A DNA stretch of 64,000 nt from Akkermansia muciniphila (GTDB lineage: Bacteria; Verrucomicrobiota; Verrucomicrobiia; Verrucomicrobiales; Verrucomicrobiaceae), in contig CAMCWM010000003.1 of NCBI GenBank assembly GCA_945882215.1, forward strand, positions 1-64,000. The letters are read 5' to 3'. The notes under the pieces were generated by a model. That model ran no database searches. It was not told the DNA's origin and saw only the letters and a list, made by a program, of their open reading frames with translations. Made by a program: the position numbers and the translations under genes. Shown here piece by piece: positions 51,319 to 58,941 of this stretch (position 1 is its first letter; every line of letters begins with the position of its first letter).

Positions 51319-52148
51319 ACCTTCTCACCCCCTTTCAATACGGCTTCATGCAGGAAGCGCTGCTCGTCGGCGCTCTCGTCGGGGCTGTGTGCGCGGTGCT
51401 CTCCTGCTATCTCGTTTTGAAGGGCTGGTCGCTCATGGGCGATGCCATCTCCCATGCCGTGCTACCCGGTGTGGTCGGTGCTTACATGCTCGGTCTGCCA
51501 CTGGCCGTGGGTGCGTTTGCTTCCGGACTGTTTTGCGCCACGGCCACGGGCTGGATCAAATCCAACACGCGCATCAAAGAAGACACGGTCATGGGCATCG
51601 TCTTCACCGGACTGTTCGCCTTTGGACTCGTGCTCTTCACCAAAGTGGAGACCGAGGCGCATCTTAACCACATCCTGTTCGGCAACATCCTCGGTATCGA
51701 GCGTGCTGACATGATCCAGACCATCACGGCCTCAGTGCTGACTCTGGTGGTCATCCTGTTCATGCGCAAAGACCTGCTGCTGTTCTGCTTCGACGCCGCG
51801 CATGCCCGCGCCATCGGCCTGAACACCAACCTGCTCTACTACGTGCTCCTGGGCCTGCTGGCGGCCACTATCGTTGCCTCGCTCCAGGCCGTCGGCATCA
51901 TCCTGGTCGTGGCCATGCTCATCACCCCCGGCTGCACCGCTCGATTGCTCACGGATCGCTTCGACCACATGCTGCTCATCGCCGCCGGCTCCTCCGTGCT
52001 GGCAAGCTGCCTCGGTGTTTACGTCAGCTTCTTCATCAACGGCGCCACCGGCGCCTGCATCGTCCTCGCGCAAGCCTCATTGTTCGCCCTCGCCTTTGTC
52101 TTCGGCCCCAAGCACGGCCTGATCGCAGCCCGCAGACGGGTGGCCTGA
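51315..52148 (+). CDS. mntD: Metal ABC transporter permease 2 (ABC-3 family)
   Basis: A 277-residue paralogue of the preceding permease, with VLSCYLVLKGWSLMGDAISHAVLPGV, IKEDTVMGIVFTGLFAFGLVL, LFCFDAAHARAIGLNTNL and AVGIILVVAMLITPGCTARLLTDRFDHM. It starts inside the stop of permease 1 at 51315. Its last 17 codons and stop (52095-52148) recur at 56277-56330, beyond the next gene. It is the last gene of the manganese import operon. Confidence 0.94.
   Translation: MNLLTPFQYGFMQEALLVGALVGAVCAVLSCYLVLKGWSLMGDAISHAVLPGVVGAYMLGLPLAVGAFASGLFCATATGWIKSNTRIKEDTVMGIVFTGLFAFGLVLFTKVETEAHLNHILFGNILGIERADMIQTITASVLTLVVILFMRKDLLLFCFDAAHARAIGLNTNLLYYVLLGLLAATIVASLQAVGIILVVAMLITPGCTARLLTDRFDHMLLIAAGSSVLASCLGVYVSFFINGATGACIVLAQASLFALAFVFGPKHGLIAARRRVA
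52095..52148 (+). repeat. Proximal copy of a 54-bp direct repeat (3' end of permease 2)
   Basis: The last 54 bases of the mntD-like gene including its stop match 56277-56330 at 48 of 54 positions. The segment between the copies contains only the 1345-residue protein gene and short flanks. Confidence 0.88.
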
Positions 52149-52217
52149 GGACTTCGGCCGTCTTTGCCGCCTTTTCGATTGCCAGAAACACGCGCCGTGC
52201 CCTAAAAGCATGCGCGT

Positions 52218-55200
52218 ATGATTTTTCACACACTCGCGGACGCCAGTTCGGACGCCTACCGGTCAGGACAAGTCGTTGGAATTTTCATCATCGTGCTTCC
52301 CACGCTGATTGGCATCGTCAAATGCCTCAGCCTGCTCAAGCGCCCGACCACCAGCAAACTCTGCGTCATCGCGCTGACGCTCATGCTGACCGGCTGGCTC
52401 ACTGCGGCCCTCGGCCAAGGTGTGGGCATTTTTGTACCTGCCTTGGCGGTAGTCGCGCAAACCATCGCAGGACTCATTGCGATGGTCTTGTTTCTCGCTG
52501 CCTTCGTGCTCGCGATTGTCGGCCTGGCCTGCTATGACCGCACCCGTCTCACACAAGGGCGTGCCCAGGCCGTCTGGACGCTGGTCATCGGCGGCATTTT
52601 TCTGGTGATTGCCGTTGCTGGAGCCGTGATGGCAGTCCGCACGCAGATTCTTGCTGAGGAACTCGCGGCCCAGAATTCACCGGACAAAACCGTCGCCAGC
52701 GAGGAGTTCAACTGCTCGCTGACCTGCCCGCCTCGCTGGGTGAAGATGAACGCCACCTCGCTCAACAAGCTCGCCTGCATCGCCTTCCGTCGTTCCGCGC
52801 CCGAGGGCTACGCCATGGTGCTCGGCGAGCATCTGGACTCAGACATTGCCATCGAGGATCTGATGGACGCTGTGAAGGCGAACCTCGCCGCCGCCGCAAC
52901 CAGCGTTGAGGATGACAAGACGGAAAAGCTCACCCTCAACGGGATCGACTTCATGCGTCGCACATGCATCGTGCGCACGGCGGAATCGCTGGGCATTCCG
53001 ATGTATTTTGATCAATGGGTCACGACACGCCCTGGCTTTTCCTGGCAGATCACCTGCTGGGGACCGTCCGCCGGCCGGGAACGGCTCGCGCCGGAGTTCC
53101 GCACGTTGATGGAATCGTTCAAGGTGCTCGACGAAAAACGCATCGGTTCGCCCAGTGCGGTCATTGCGAATGTGACGCGGCCCGCCTGGGGTTACCGCAC
53201 GCAGCTTCCAGTCAACGACTGGAAACAATGGCCCGCCCACGGGCAGGCGCTCGCCGATTTCGCCGCGTTGCGCCCGTTGGAGGCACTGCTGGTCATTCCC
53301 GTCGATCTTGGCGAGCAAGCCCCGGACCTCGACTCTGTCGCCACCGCTTTGCTGGATCGCCTGGACATTCCCTATCCTTCTGATGAAGGCTGGGTCGCCA
53401 AACCCTGGCCTTGCGCCTGGGGTGACGGGTTGGAAATCACAGGCAGCCGAACCGTTGACGATGCCGAGTACGACTATGTCCTGCGTGTGGCCGTGAAAGA
53501 TCGTTTGGCCCACCTGCACGCCGGCTGGGCGACAAAAAAGAAAGGCGATCTCGCCAGCGTCCGGGCTGCGCTTGATGCCATCGAGCTGCTGCCGCCCCAG
53601 GGCCAGCCGCCCGCGCTACAGTCATCCCAGCGGCAGGATGCTGGACTCTTCTTCAATGACCTCGGTATCGCTCTCTACCAGCGTGACCAGTTCAAGGAAG
53701 CCGTGTCGTGGTTCAAACGCGGCTTTGAGCAGACCTCCAAGGACGCCGCCATTCTCGGCAACGTCGCCGACGCCATGGAGCAGGCCGGGCAGTTCAAGGA
53801 GGCGCTGCAATTTCTCACACCGCACCTGCCGGCCTTTCCCAAGAGTCCCACCCTGCACCTGCGCCACGCTTACATTCTCTCAGGCAACAACGACGACGAT
53901 GCCGCCAACACCGCCTTCCAGCAGCCCGTCAGCACCGGTCTCAAAGATGAAAACAAAGCCCTCGAATGGCTCCAGCACCTCAATACGAAGGAAAAGTACC
54001 AGCTTGCGATGCTGGCCGCAGAAGCGTGGATGAAAAAGTCTCCCAGCGTTACCTCCCGCCGCTGGCATGCACAAACCGTCGTCTCCGCTGGTGATGAAAA
54101 ACGCGGCATCCAGTTGTTCGAAGAACTCGCCGCTGAATTCCCCGACGACCGCCGCGTCAGCTACGACCTCGGCGAAGCGCTCAACGACGCCGACGAGCAT
54201 GCGCGTGCCGCCGCCGTGGCTGAAAAACTCCTCGCAGATGGCAAAGAGGCGCCACGCGCCCTCATGATCCTCGGCTGGAGCCAGATGGGGCGGAAATGGT
54301 ACCGCGAAGCCAAGCTCACCTTTGAAAAAGTCGCCAAGAAAGACCCCGACAACGAAACCGTGCAGGACGCCGTGCGCCGCGCCTCCGCCATGCTCGGCCA
54401 AGGCAACAACTCTGACATCAAAACGCCCGTCGAAGCCGTCTCCCTGCCCGCTGCCGTCCAGCAGGCGCTCACGGCGCATCCCGCCGCCAAAGATTACGGC
54501 AAAGACCAGCCCTATGCATGGTTGCTCACCGCCAAGGGCTATCACTTCGATCCCGCCAAACCCATGCGCCGCACCTGGCACCGCAAGGCGCGCATCTACA
54601 CCACCGAAGGCGCCAATGACCTCAGCAGCATCGAGTTTACCTTTGACCCTCTGAGCGAGCGCATCTTCATCAACCGCGTCGAGGTGCGCGATGAGAACGG
54701 CAAAATCATCGGTTCCGCGCCCGGTGACGCCTATGTGATGGACATCAACAATGGCAGCGCCTCTCACCGCAAGAAGCTCCATTTCCAGATTCCCGGCCTG
54801 CGCCCCGGCTGCACCGTCGAATATCAGGTGAGCATTGAGGATTTCGGCAAAACCGAGGAGTTCACCTTTGAACGAAAGCTCTTTGGCGACAGCGCGGCGG
54901 ACATCGTCTTCGTCACAGGTGACATCGACAAAGTACAAACCGCCAGCGCACGAACCGCAACGCTGCAAACCGTGCGGGAGAAAAACCTGCTCGCCTGGAT
55001 GGGCTTCAACCTGCCCTTCGACCCCGACGAACCTATGAGCGGATTCTATGAAGACCGCGTTCCCGGGGTGTGCCTCGGCGGCATGGAGGGCACCTGGGCT
55101 GAGATCGGCGAAAAGTTTCTCAAAGACCTTCAGGAACGCTTCCAGCCGGAGTCCCAAGTCACCGCGCTCGCCACGCAGCTCACCAGCGGCATGAAAACGC

Positions 55201-56255
55201 CGCGCGAAAAAATCGCCGTCCTAGCTGGCCATGTGCAGAAAGAGATCAGCTACACCGCCATCGAGTTCGGCACTCGCGCGCGCCGTCCAAACCCCGCCGC
55301 CCAGACGCTTCAGCAGCAGTATGGCGACTGTAAAGACCAGGCGCTGCTCCTGCATCAGCTTCTCACTGCCGCAGGCGTCGAAAGCCATCTCGCCCTGGTG
55401 AACACCAACTGGCGCACCCAGCCCGCGCTGCCCACACTCGACCAGTTCAACCACATGGTGGTGCATGTCCCCTCCCTCGGTTCCGGATGGTTGATCGACA
55501 CCACCAACAAAAACCTCCCCTCTGACGCCTGGCATGCCGACGACCTGTGGCATTCGCACGCCCTGATCCTGCAGCCCGGCAAGGTGCGTCTCGACGCGCC
55601 GCAGGCAGAACCTGCGGCGGACAGTTGCCGTGTGGCCTGCCGCCGCATCATCCGCCCGGAAGGTGATGCGTGGCATGTCGAAGAAACGCTCACCCTGCAC
55701 GGCTACTACGCTGCCGGGATGCGCAGCGCCTTCACCGGCCTGGATGCCGCCGCGCAGTTGCGCAAGGCACAGAGCATTCTCGAAAAAAATGCGCGCGTGC
55801 AGGTGCACAGCTTCACCTTCGACACTCTCGCCAGCAATGCCGACCCAGCCCGCCTTACAATCACCTACGATGTGCCAGGCCGCTTGCATGATGAAGGGGG
55901 TCTTCACCGGGCCGTACTGCCCGCCCTATGGGAAAACGACTATCTCGTCACCACTTTCGTCAAAGCACGCCAGACGCCTTTCCTTGTGCGTTATCCATTC
56001 CGCTTTCGCTCGGAAGTCATTGTTGAAAACATCCAGGGCATCACCCCCGCCTCCGCACAAGCCCTGAACCAGTCTGCCGCCGGCTCTCACACACGATGGC
56101 AGCTCAGCACCGCCGCTGACAGCAAAACCACCACCATCCGTTTTGAGTTTGATTCCACTCCCGGCGCGCATCCCCCTGCCAGCTACCAAAAATGGCATAA
56201 CGAATGGAATGCCGCCCTCAAGGCGTGGGATCGACCACTGGTCTGGAAACCGTAG
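52218..56255 (+). CDS. Large membrane protein with TPR, DUF3857 and transglutaminase-like domains
   Basis: A 1345-residue protein. Four membrane segments lie in the first 145 residues (IFIIVLPTLIGIVKCLSLL, LCVIALTLMLTGWLTAA, the IAGLIAMVLFLAAFVLAIVG region, VIGGIFLVIAVAGAVMAV). A soluble domain follows (about 160-300), then TPR-type helices (about 470-740, e.g. AAILGNVADAMEQAGQFKEAL). DUF3857 spans about 770-930 and a transglutaminase-like domain about 990-1130, with nucleophile Cys1038 in YGDCKDQALLL, His in FNHMVVHVP and Asp in WLIDTTN. Such proteins are common in Bacteroidetes and Verrucomicrobia, with unknown substrates. The gene is bracketed by a duplicated 3' end of the preceding permease gene, suggesting it was inserted. 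Confidence 0.88.
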   Translation: MIFHTLADASSDAYRSGQVVGIFIIVLPTLIGIVKCLSLLKRPTTSKLCVIALTLMLTGWLTAALGQGVGIFVPALAVVAQTIAGLIAMVLFLAAFVLAIVGLACYDRTRLTQGRAQAVWTLVIGGIFLVIAVAGAVMAVRTQILAEELAAQNSPDKTVASEEFNCSLTCPPRWVKMNATSLNKLACIAFRRSAPEGYAMVLGEHLDSDIAIEDLMDAVKANLAAAATSVEDDKTEKLTLNGIDFMRRTCIVRTAESLGIPMYFDQWVTTRPGFSWQITCWGPSAGRERLAPEFRTLMESFKVLDEKRIGSPSAVIANVTRPAWGYRTQLPVNDWKQWPAHGQALADFAALRPLEALLVIPVDLGEQAPDLDSVATALLDRLDIPYPSDEGWVAKPWPCAWGDGLEITGSRTVDDAEYDYVLRVAVKDRLAHLHAGWATKKKGDLASVRAALDAIELLPPQGQPPALQSSQRQDAGLFFNDLGIALYQRDQFKEAVSWFKRGFEQTSKDAAILGNVADAMEQAGQFKEALQFLTPHLPAFPKSPTLHLRHAYILSGNNDDDAANTAFQQPVSTGLKDENKALEWLQHLNTKEKYQLAMLAAEAWMKKSPSVTSRRWHAQTVVSAGDEKRGIQLFEELAAEFPDDRRVSYDLGEALNDADEHARAAAVAEKLLADGKEAPRALMILGWSQMGRKWYREAKLTFEKVAKKDPDNETVQDAVRRASAMLGQGNNSDIKTPVEAVSLPAAVQQALTAHPAAKDYGKDQPYAWLLTAKGYHFDPAKPMRRTWHRKARIYTTEGANDLSSIEFTFDPLSERIFINRVEVRDENGKIIGSAPGDAYVMDINNGSASHRKKLHFQIPGLRPGCTVEYQVSIEDFGKTEEFTFERKLFGDSAADIVFVTGDIDKVQTASARTATLQTVREKNLLAWMGFNLPFDPDEPMSGFYEDRVPGVCLGGMEGTWAEIGEKFLKDLQERFQPESQVTALATQLTSGMKTPREKIAVLAGHVQKEISYTAIEFGTRARRPNPAAQTLQQQYGDCKDQALLLHQLLTAAGVESHLALVNTNWRTQPALPTLDQFNHMVVHVPSLGSGWLIDTTNKNLPSDAWHADDLWHSHALILQPGKVRLDAPQAEPAADSCRVACRRIIRPEGDAWHVEETLTLHGYYAAGMRSAFTGLDAAAQLRKAQSILEKNARVQVHSFTFDTLASNADPARLTITYDVPGRLHDEGGLHRAVLPALWENDYLVTTFVKARQTPFLVRYPFRFRSEVIVENIQGITPASAQALNQSAAGSHTRWQLSTAADSKTTTIRFEFDSTPGAHPPASYQKWHNEWNAALKAWDRPLVWKP

Positions 56256-56276
56256 GCTCGTGCATGCACGCAGGCA

Positions 56277-56330
56277 TTTATCCTTGGCCCCAAGCACGGG
56301 CTGATTGCAGCCCGCAGACGGGTGGCTTGA
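56277..56330 (+). pseudogene. Distal copy of the permease 2 3' end (remnant)
   Basis: In one frame it reads AFILGPKHGLIAARRRVA and stop; the intact gene ends AFVFGPKHGLIAARRRVA. Six of 54 bases differ. It starts 21 bp after the stop of the large transglutaminase-like gene. It cannot be a functional gene. It looks like a leftover of a second copy of the permease gene end. Confidence 0.85.
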
Positions 56331-56367
56331 ACCGTGACGCGGGAAAAGGACTGGAAGCCCGCCTCTC

Positions 56368-56400
56368 ATTCGGCATTCGACATTCCGCATTCGTCATTCA
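56368..56400. repeat. Half element of the GAATGACGAA family
   Basis: Four CATTCG/CATTCC-type units in a row match the right arm of the elements at 15084-15109 and 50415-50453. No inverted left arm is visible nearby. It lies 37 bp after the distal copy of the permease gene end and just before trpS. Confidence 0.65.
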
Positions 56401-56436
56401 AACTCCGCCTCCATCTTCAAGCCTCTTCCCCCGACC

Positions 56437-57402
56437 ATGCGCATCCTTTCCGGCCTCCAACCCAGCGGCAGACTTCACATCGGCAATTACTTCGGCATGA
56501 TGAAGCCTGCGCTCAAGCTGCAGCATGAAGGCGACGCCTACTACTTCATCGCCGACTACCATTCTCTCACCTCGGTTCACGATGGCAAGGCGCTGCGCGA
56601 ATACGTCCGCGAACTCGCGGTCGATTTCCTTGCCTGCGGCCTCGATCCGACGAAATGCGTCTTCTTCCGCCAGAGCGACGTGCCGGAGCACTGCGAACTG
56701 GCCTGGATCCTCAGCACCGTCACCCCGATGAGCCTGCTGGAGCGCTGCCACAGCTACAAGGACAAGATCGCCCGCGGCCTGCATGCCTCTCATGGCCTCT
56801 TCGCCTATCCCGTGCTCATGGCGGCGGATATTTTGATGTACGACAGCGATGTCGTCCCCGTGGGCAAGGATCAGAAACAGCACGTCGAGGTCACCCGCGA
56901 CATCGCCATCAAGATGAACGAGACCTTTGGCGAAGGCCTCTTCAAACTGCCGCAACCGCGCATCCAGGAGGCCACCGCCGTCGTCCCTGGCCTCGACGGT
57001 CAGAAGATGAGCAAGAGCTACGACAACACCATCCCGCTGTTTGAAGAGCCGGGCCCGCTCAAAAAGAAAATCATGGGCATCAAGACCGACTCCACGCCCG
57101 TCGAAGCGCCGAAACCTGTCGAAGGCAGCAGCATTCTCGCTCTTTATAAACTCGTCGCCTCCGAGGCCGATTACGACACCATGGTGAACGACCACCTCAA
57201 CGGCGGTGTCGGCTACGGCGACTTCAAAAAGCGCCTCCTGCAAGGCGTCACCGACTACTTCGCCCCCTACCGCGCCCGCCGCGACGAAATCCTCGCCGAC
57301 CAAGGCTATGTGGACAAGGTCCTCGCCGAAGGAGCCGAGAAAGCTCGCGCCGTCGCCCGCAAGACGCTCAGCCGTGTGCGTGATGCGGTGGGCCTGGGTT
57401 AA
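56437..57402 (+). CDS. trpS: Tryptophanyl-tRNA synthetase
   Basis: A 321-residue class I aminoacyl-tRNA synthetase that charges tRNA-Trp. The HIGH-type signature is HIGNYFG at 14-20, the KMSKS loop is GQKMSKSYDNT, and the tryptophan-site region ILMYDSDVVPVGKDQKQHVE is conserved. The length is normal for the compact bacterial form. Its last 101 coding bases recur almost exactly at 58345-58445, beyond the alginate lyase-like gene. Confidence 0.97.
   Translation: MRILSGLQPSGRLHIGNYFGMMKPALKLQHEGDAYYFIADYHSLTSVHDGKALREYVRELAVDFLACGLDPTKCVFFRQSDVPEHCELAWILSTVTPMSLLERCHSYKDKIARGLHASHGLFAYPVLMAADILMYDSDVVPVGKDQKQHVEVTRDIAIKMNETFGEGLFKLPQPRIQEATAVVPGLDGQKMSKSYDNTIPLFEEPGPLKKKIMGIKTDSTPVEAPKPVEGSSILALYKLVASEADYDTMVNDHLNGGVGYGDFKKRLLQGVTDYFAPYRARRDEILADQGYVDKVLAEGAEKARAVARKTLSRVRDAVGLG
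57300..57400 (+). repeat. Proximal copy of a 101-bp direct repeat (3' end of trpS)
   Basis: It matches 58345-58445 at 98 of 101 positions. The copies diverge right after the last Gly codon except for the stop (TAA here, TGA in the copy). The enclosed segment holds one gene on the opposite strand. Confidence 0.95.
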
Positions 57403-57432
57403 TGTGGCAACCAGATTGCCGATTCGCAGCAC

Positions 57433-58293
57433 TCACTCCACCGAAAGCATGGAGTAGCGCACTTCGCCCACCGGCGTTGCCACAGGGCCGGGATCGAACA
57501 TGTAGCAGCCAGCTTTGAAGTAGCAGGTTTCTGCCTCCCAGGCTGCATCAAGAGCCTGTCCCTTCTGCGAACTGTCAGCCAGCACACTCCAGGTTTTGGT
57601 GCCGGTCTTGCGCACCTTCACCGTCAGCACATGAGTGCTGCTCAACATGATTTCATAGTCCATCGCCTTGTTCAGTATGATGGACTCACGCTGGCGGTCC
57701 GGCGTGTGAATGATTTCGGAAGACTTTTTCGGCTCCGTGCGATACTCCGCCAGCAGCTTCCACGGGCGGGCATTGTAATCGCACATCAGCTTCAGCAGCG
57801 GCCCGTTATCGCTGATGTCGTCGTGAATCTGCGCCAGGGTGATCTCGCCTTTCTCCGTGATCTTGGGCACCGAGGTCAGGGCAAAGGTGCCCCGCAGCGT
57901 GTGGTTGCCACCGCCGACCTTCCAACGCTCCGTCTTTTTCTGGCTAAGTTCTGTGCGGGGAAAATGCGAGTTCGGCGTCACGGCTCCGTTCGGCGGGACG
58001 GCGAAAATCAACTGCGTGGAACCAAGCGCCCAAAAGAAACTGCCGTAGCCGGGATCAGCGGCAAAACCCTTCGTCGGATCGGAGGCCAGCGTGGTGATCT
58101 TGATCACCCCGGAAGCATCCGCGACCGGAATCTCCAGATCGAAATGTGTCAGCACTGTCGCAAAGCCGGGAACGCTGCCAGGCGGCTTCTTGTCCATCAT
58201 AGGATCAGCCGCCGAAGAGACGACACCACATGAACAAACTGCGATGGCGACCGTGACAATACTGTGAACCGTTCGGTGGCTGGTTTTATTCAT
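57433..58293 (-). CDS. Alginate lyase-like polysaccharide lyase (PL7 family)
   Basis: A 286-residue exported protein (hydrophobic N-terminus with VAIAVCSCGVVSSAAD). The PL7 (alginate lyase 2) signature motifs are present: Arg113 in RTELS, QIH at 155-157, and Tyr258/Tyr264 in YFKAGCYMF. The beta-jellyroll spacing and total length fit the family. PL7 enzymes cleave alginate or related uronans by beta-elimination using the His and Tyr seen here. The position normally Gln after the last Tyr is Met-Phe, so specificity may differ. It points opposite to its neighbours and is enclosed by a 101-bp direct repeat of the trpS 3' end, which suggests acquisition as a single gene. Confidence 0.82.
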   Translation of the reverse strand: MNKTSHRTVHSIVTVAIAVCSCGVVSSAADPMMDKKPPGSVPGFATVLTHFDLEIPVADASGVIKITTLASDPTKGFAADPGYGSFFWALGSTQLIFAVPPNGAVTPNSHFPRTELSQKKTERWKVGGGNHTLRGTFALTSVPKITEKGEITLAQIHDDISDNGPLLKLMCDYNARPWKLLAEYRTEPKKSSEIIHTPDRQRESIILNKAMDYEIMLSSTHVLTVKVRKTGTKTWSVLADSSQKGQALDAAWEAETCYFKAGCYMFDPGPVATPVGEVRYSMLSVE

Positions 58294-58344
58294 GACTCAT
58301 TCAAAACGGATATGCCGATCCATGTCAATCCTGAACTCTTGAGT

Positions 58345-58445
58345 CCAAGGCTACATGGACAAAGTCCTCGCCGAAGGAGCCGAGAAAGCTCGCGCCGTCG
58401 CCCGCAAGACGCTCAGCCGTGTGCGTGATGCGGTGGGCCTGGGTT
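58345..58445 (+). pseudogene. Distal copy of the trpS 3' end (remnant)
   Basis: The 101 bases encode YMDKVLAEGAEKARAV and so on to the C-terminal GLG, then a TGA stop. Only three bases differ from trpS itself. There is no upstream catalytic part. The copy ends two bases before the REP element. Confidence 0.95.
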
Positions 58446-58447
58446 GA

Positions 58448-58521
58448 GTAGCATGGCCTTTCCAGGCTGCGCTCTGCCGAAATTGAAGCCCAATACCCAC
58501 AGGCTGGAAAGCCTGTGCTAC
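58448..58521. repeat. Inverted pair of REP sequences (REPIN-like)
   Basis: The left arm 58448-58469 and the reverse complement of the right arm 58500-58521 agree at 18 of 22 bases. The right arm is itself a perfect hairpin, CAGGCT/AGCCTG around GGAA. It directly follows the trpS remnant. A one-armed relative lies in the giant gene at 28063-28087. Confidence 0.75.
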
Positions 58522-58941
58522 GATGCCGCCATTCGCGTTGCAACGCCCATGCCGGTGTCAGTGAGTGCAATCTTCGAGAGAGTGTGGAAACCGTTCACCA
58601 TTCGGCCCATCGAAGAACGGCTTAATCTTCGGGCAGCCATTCAAGTGCGAAATCACTTTCACAATCTCAAGGTTGCCTTGCTTGGTCAGCTTCTTGGCGC
58701 TCGCATGCTGATCAACGCCAATGACTGCGGGGGCGAGCTTCAACGTGTATGGCAGGAGTTCCTTCAAAGGCAATTGGGGCCGGGTTTTCGAGTCCTTGAA
58801 GGTGAGCATTGTTATACCCGCAATTTCGTCGTTTTTGACTCAACGACCGGCGACGAGATTATTATCGCGGCCAGCGATGGCCTTGAGATGGCTTTAGAAG
58901 AGGCCAAAAAGTACAGAAAACTAACCCTGAGGACCAGGAGT

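Larger units (their letters stand above)
58294..58941. other. Gene-poor stretch with trpS remnant, REPIN and ambiguous coding sequence
   Basis: After the lyase promoter region come the trpS 3' copy (58345-58445) and an inverted REP pair (58448-58521). Then about 400 bp follow with visibly lower GC than the neighbours. There both strands stay open: plus 58453 onward (reading RVWQEFLQRQLGPGFRVLEG) and minus 58558-58809 (83 residues, MLTFKDSKTRPQLPLKELLP). Both read like protein. I cannot decide which is real; a decayed foreign gene fragment is likely. Confidence 0.5.

Noticed and set aside
52149-58446. A genomic island with its own integrase
   Set aside because: No recombinase, transposase, tRNA or phage gene is present. 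trpS lies in the middle and two separate repeat pairs point to separate events.
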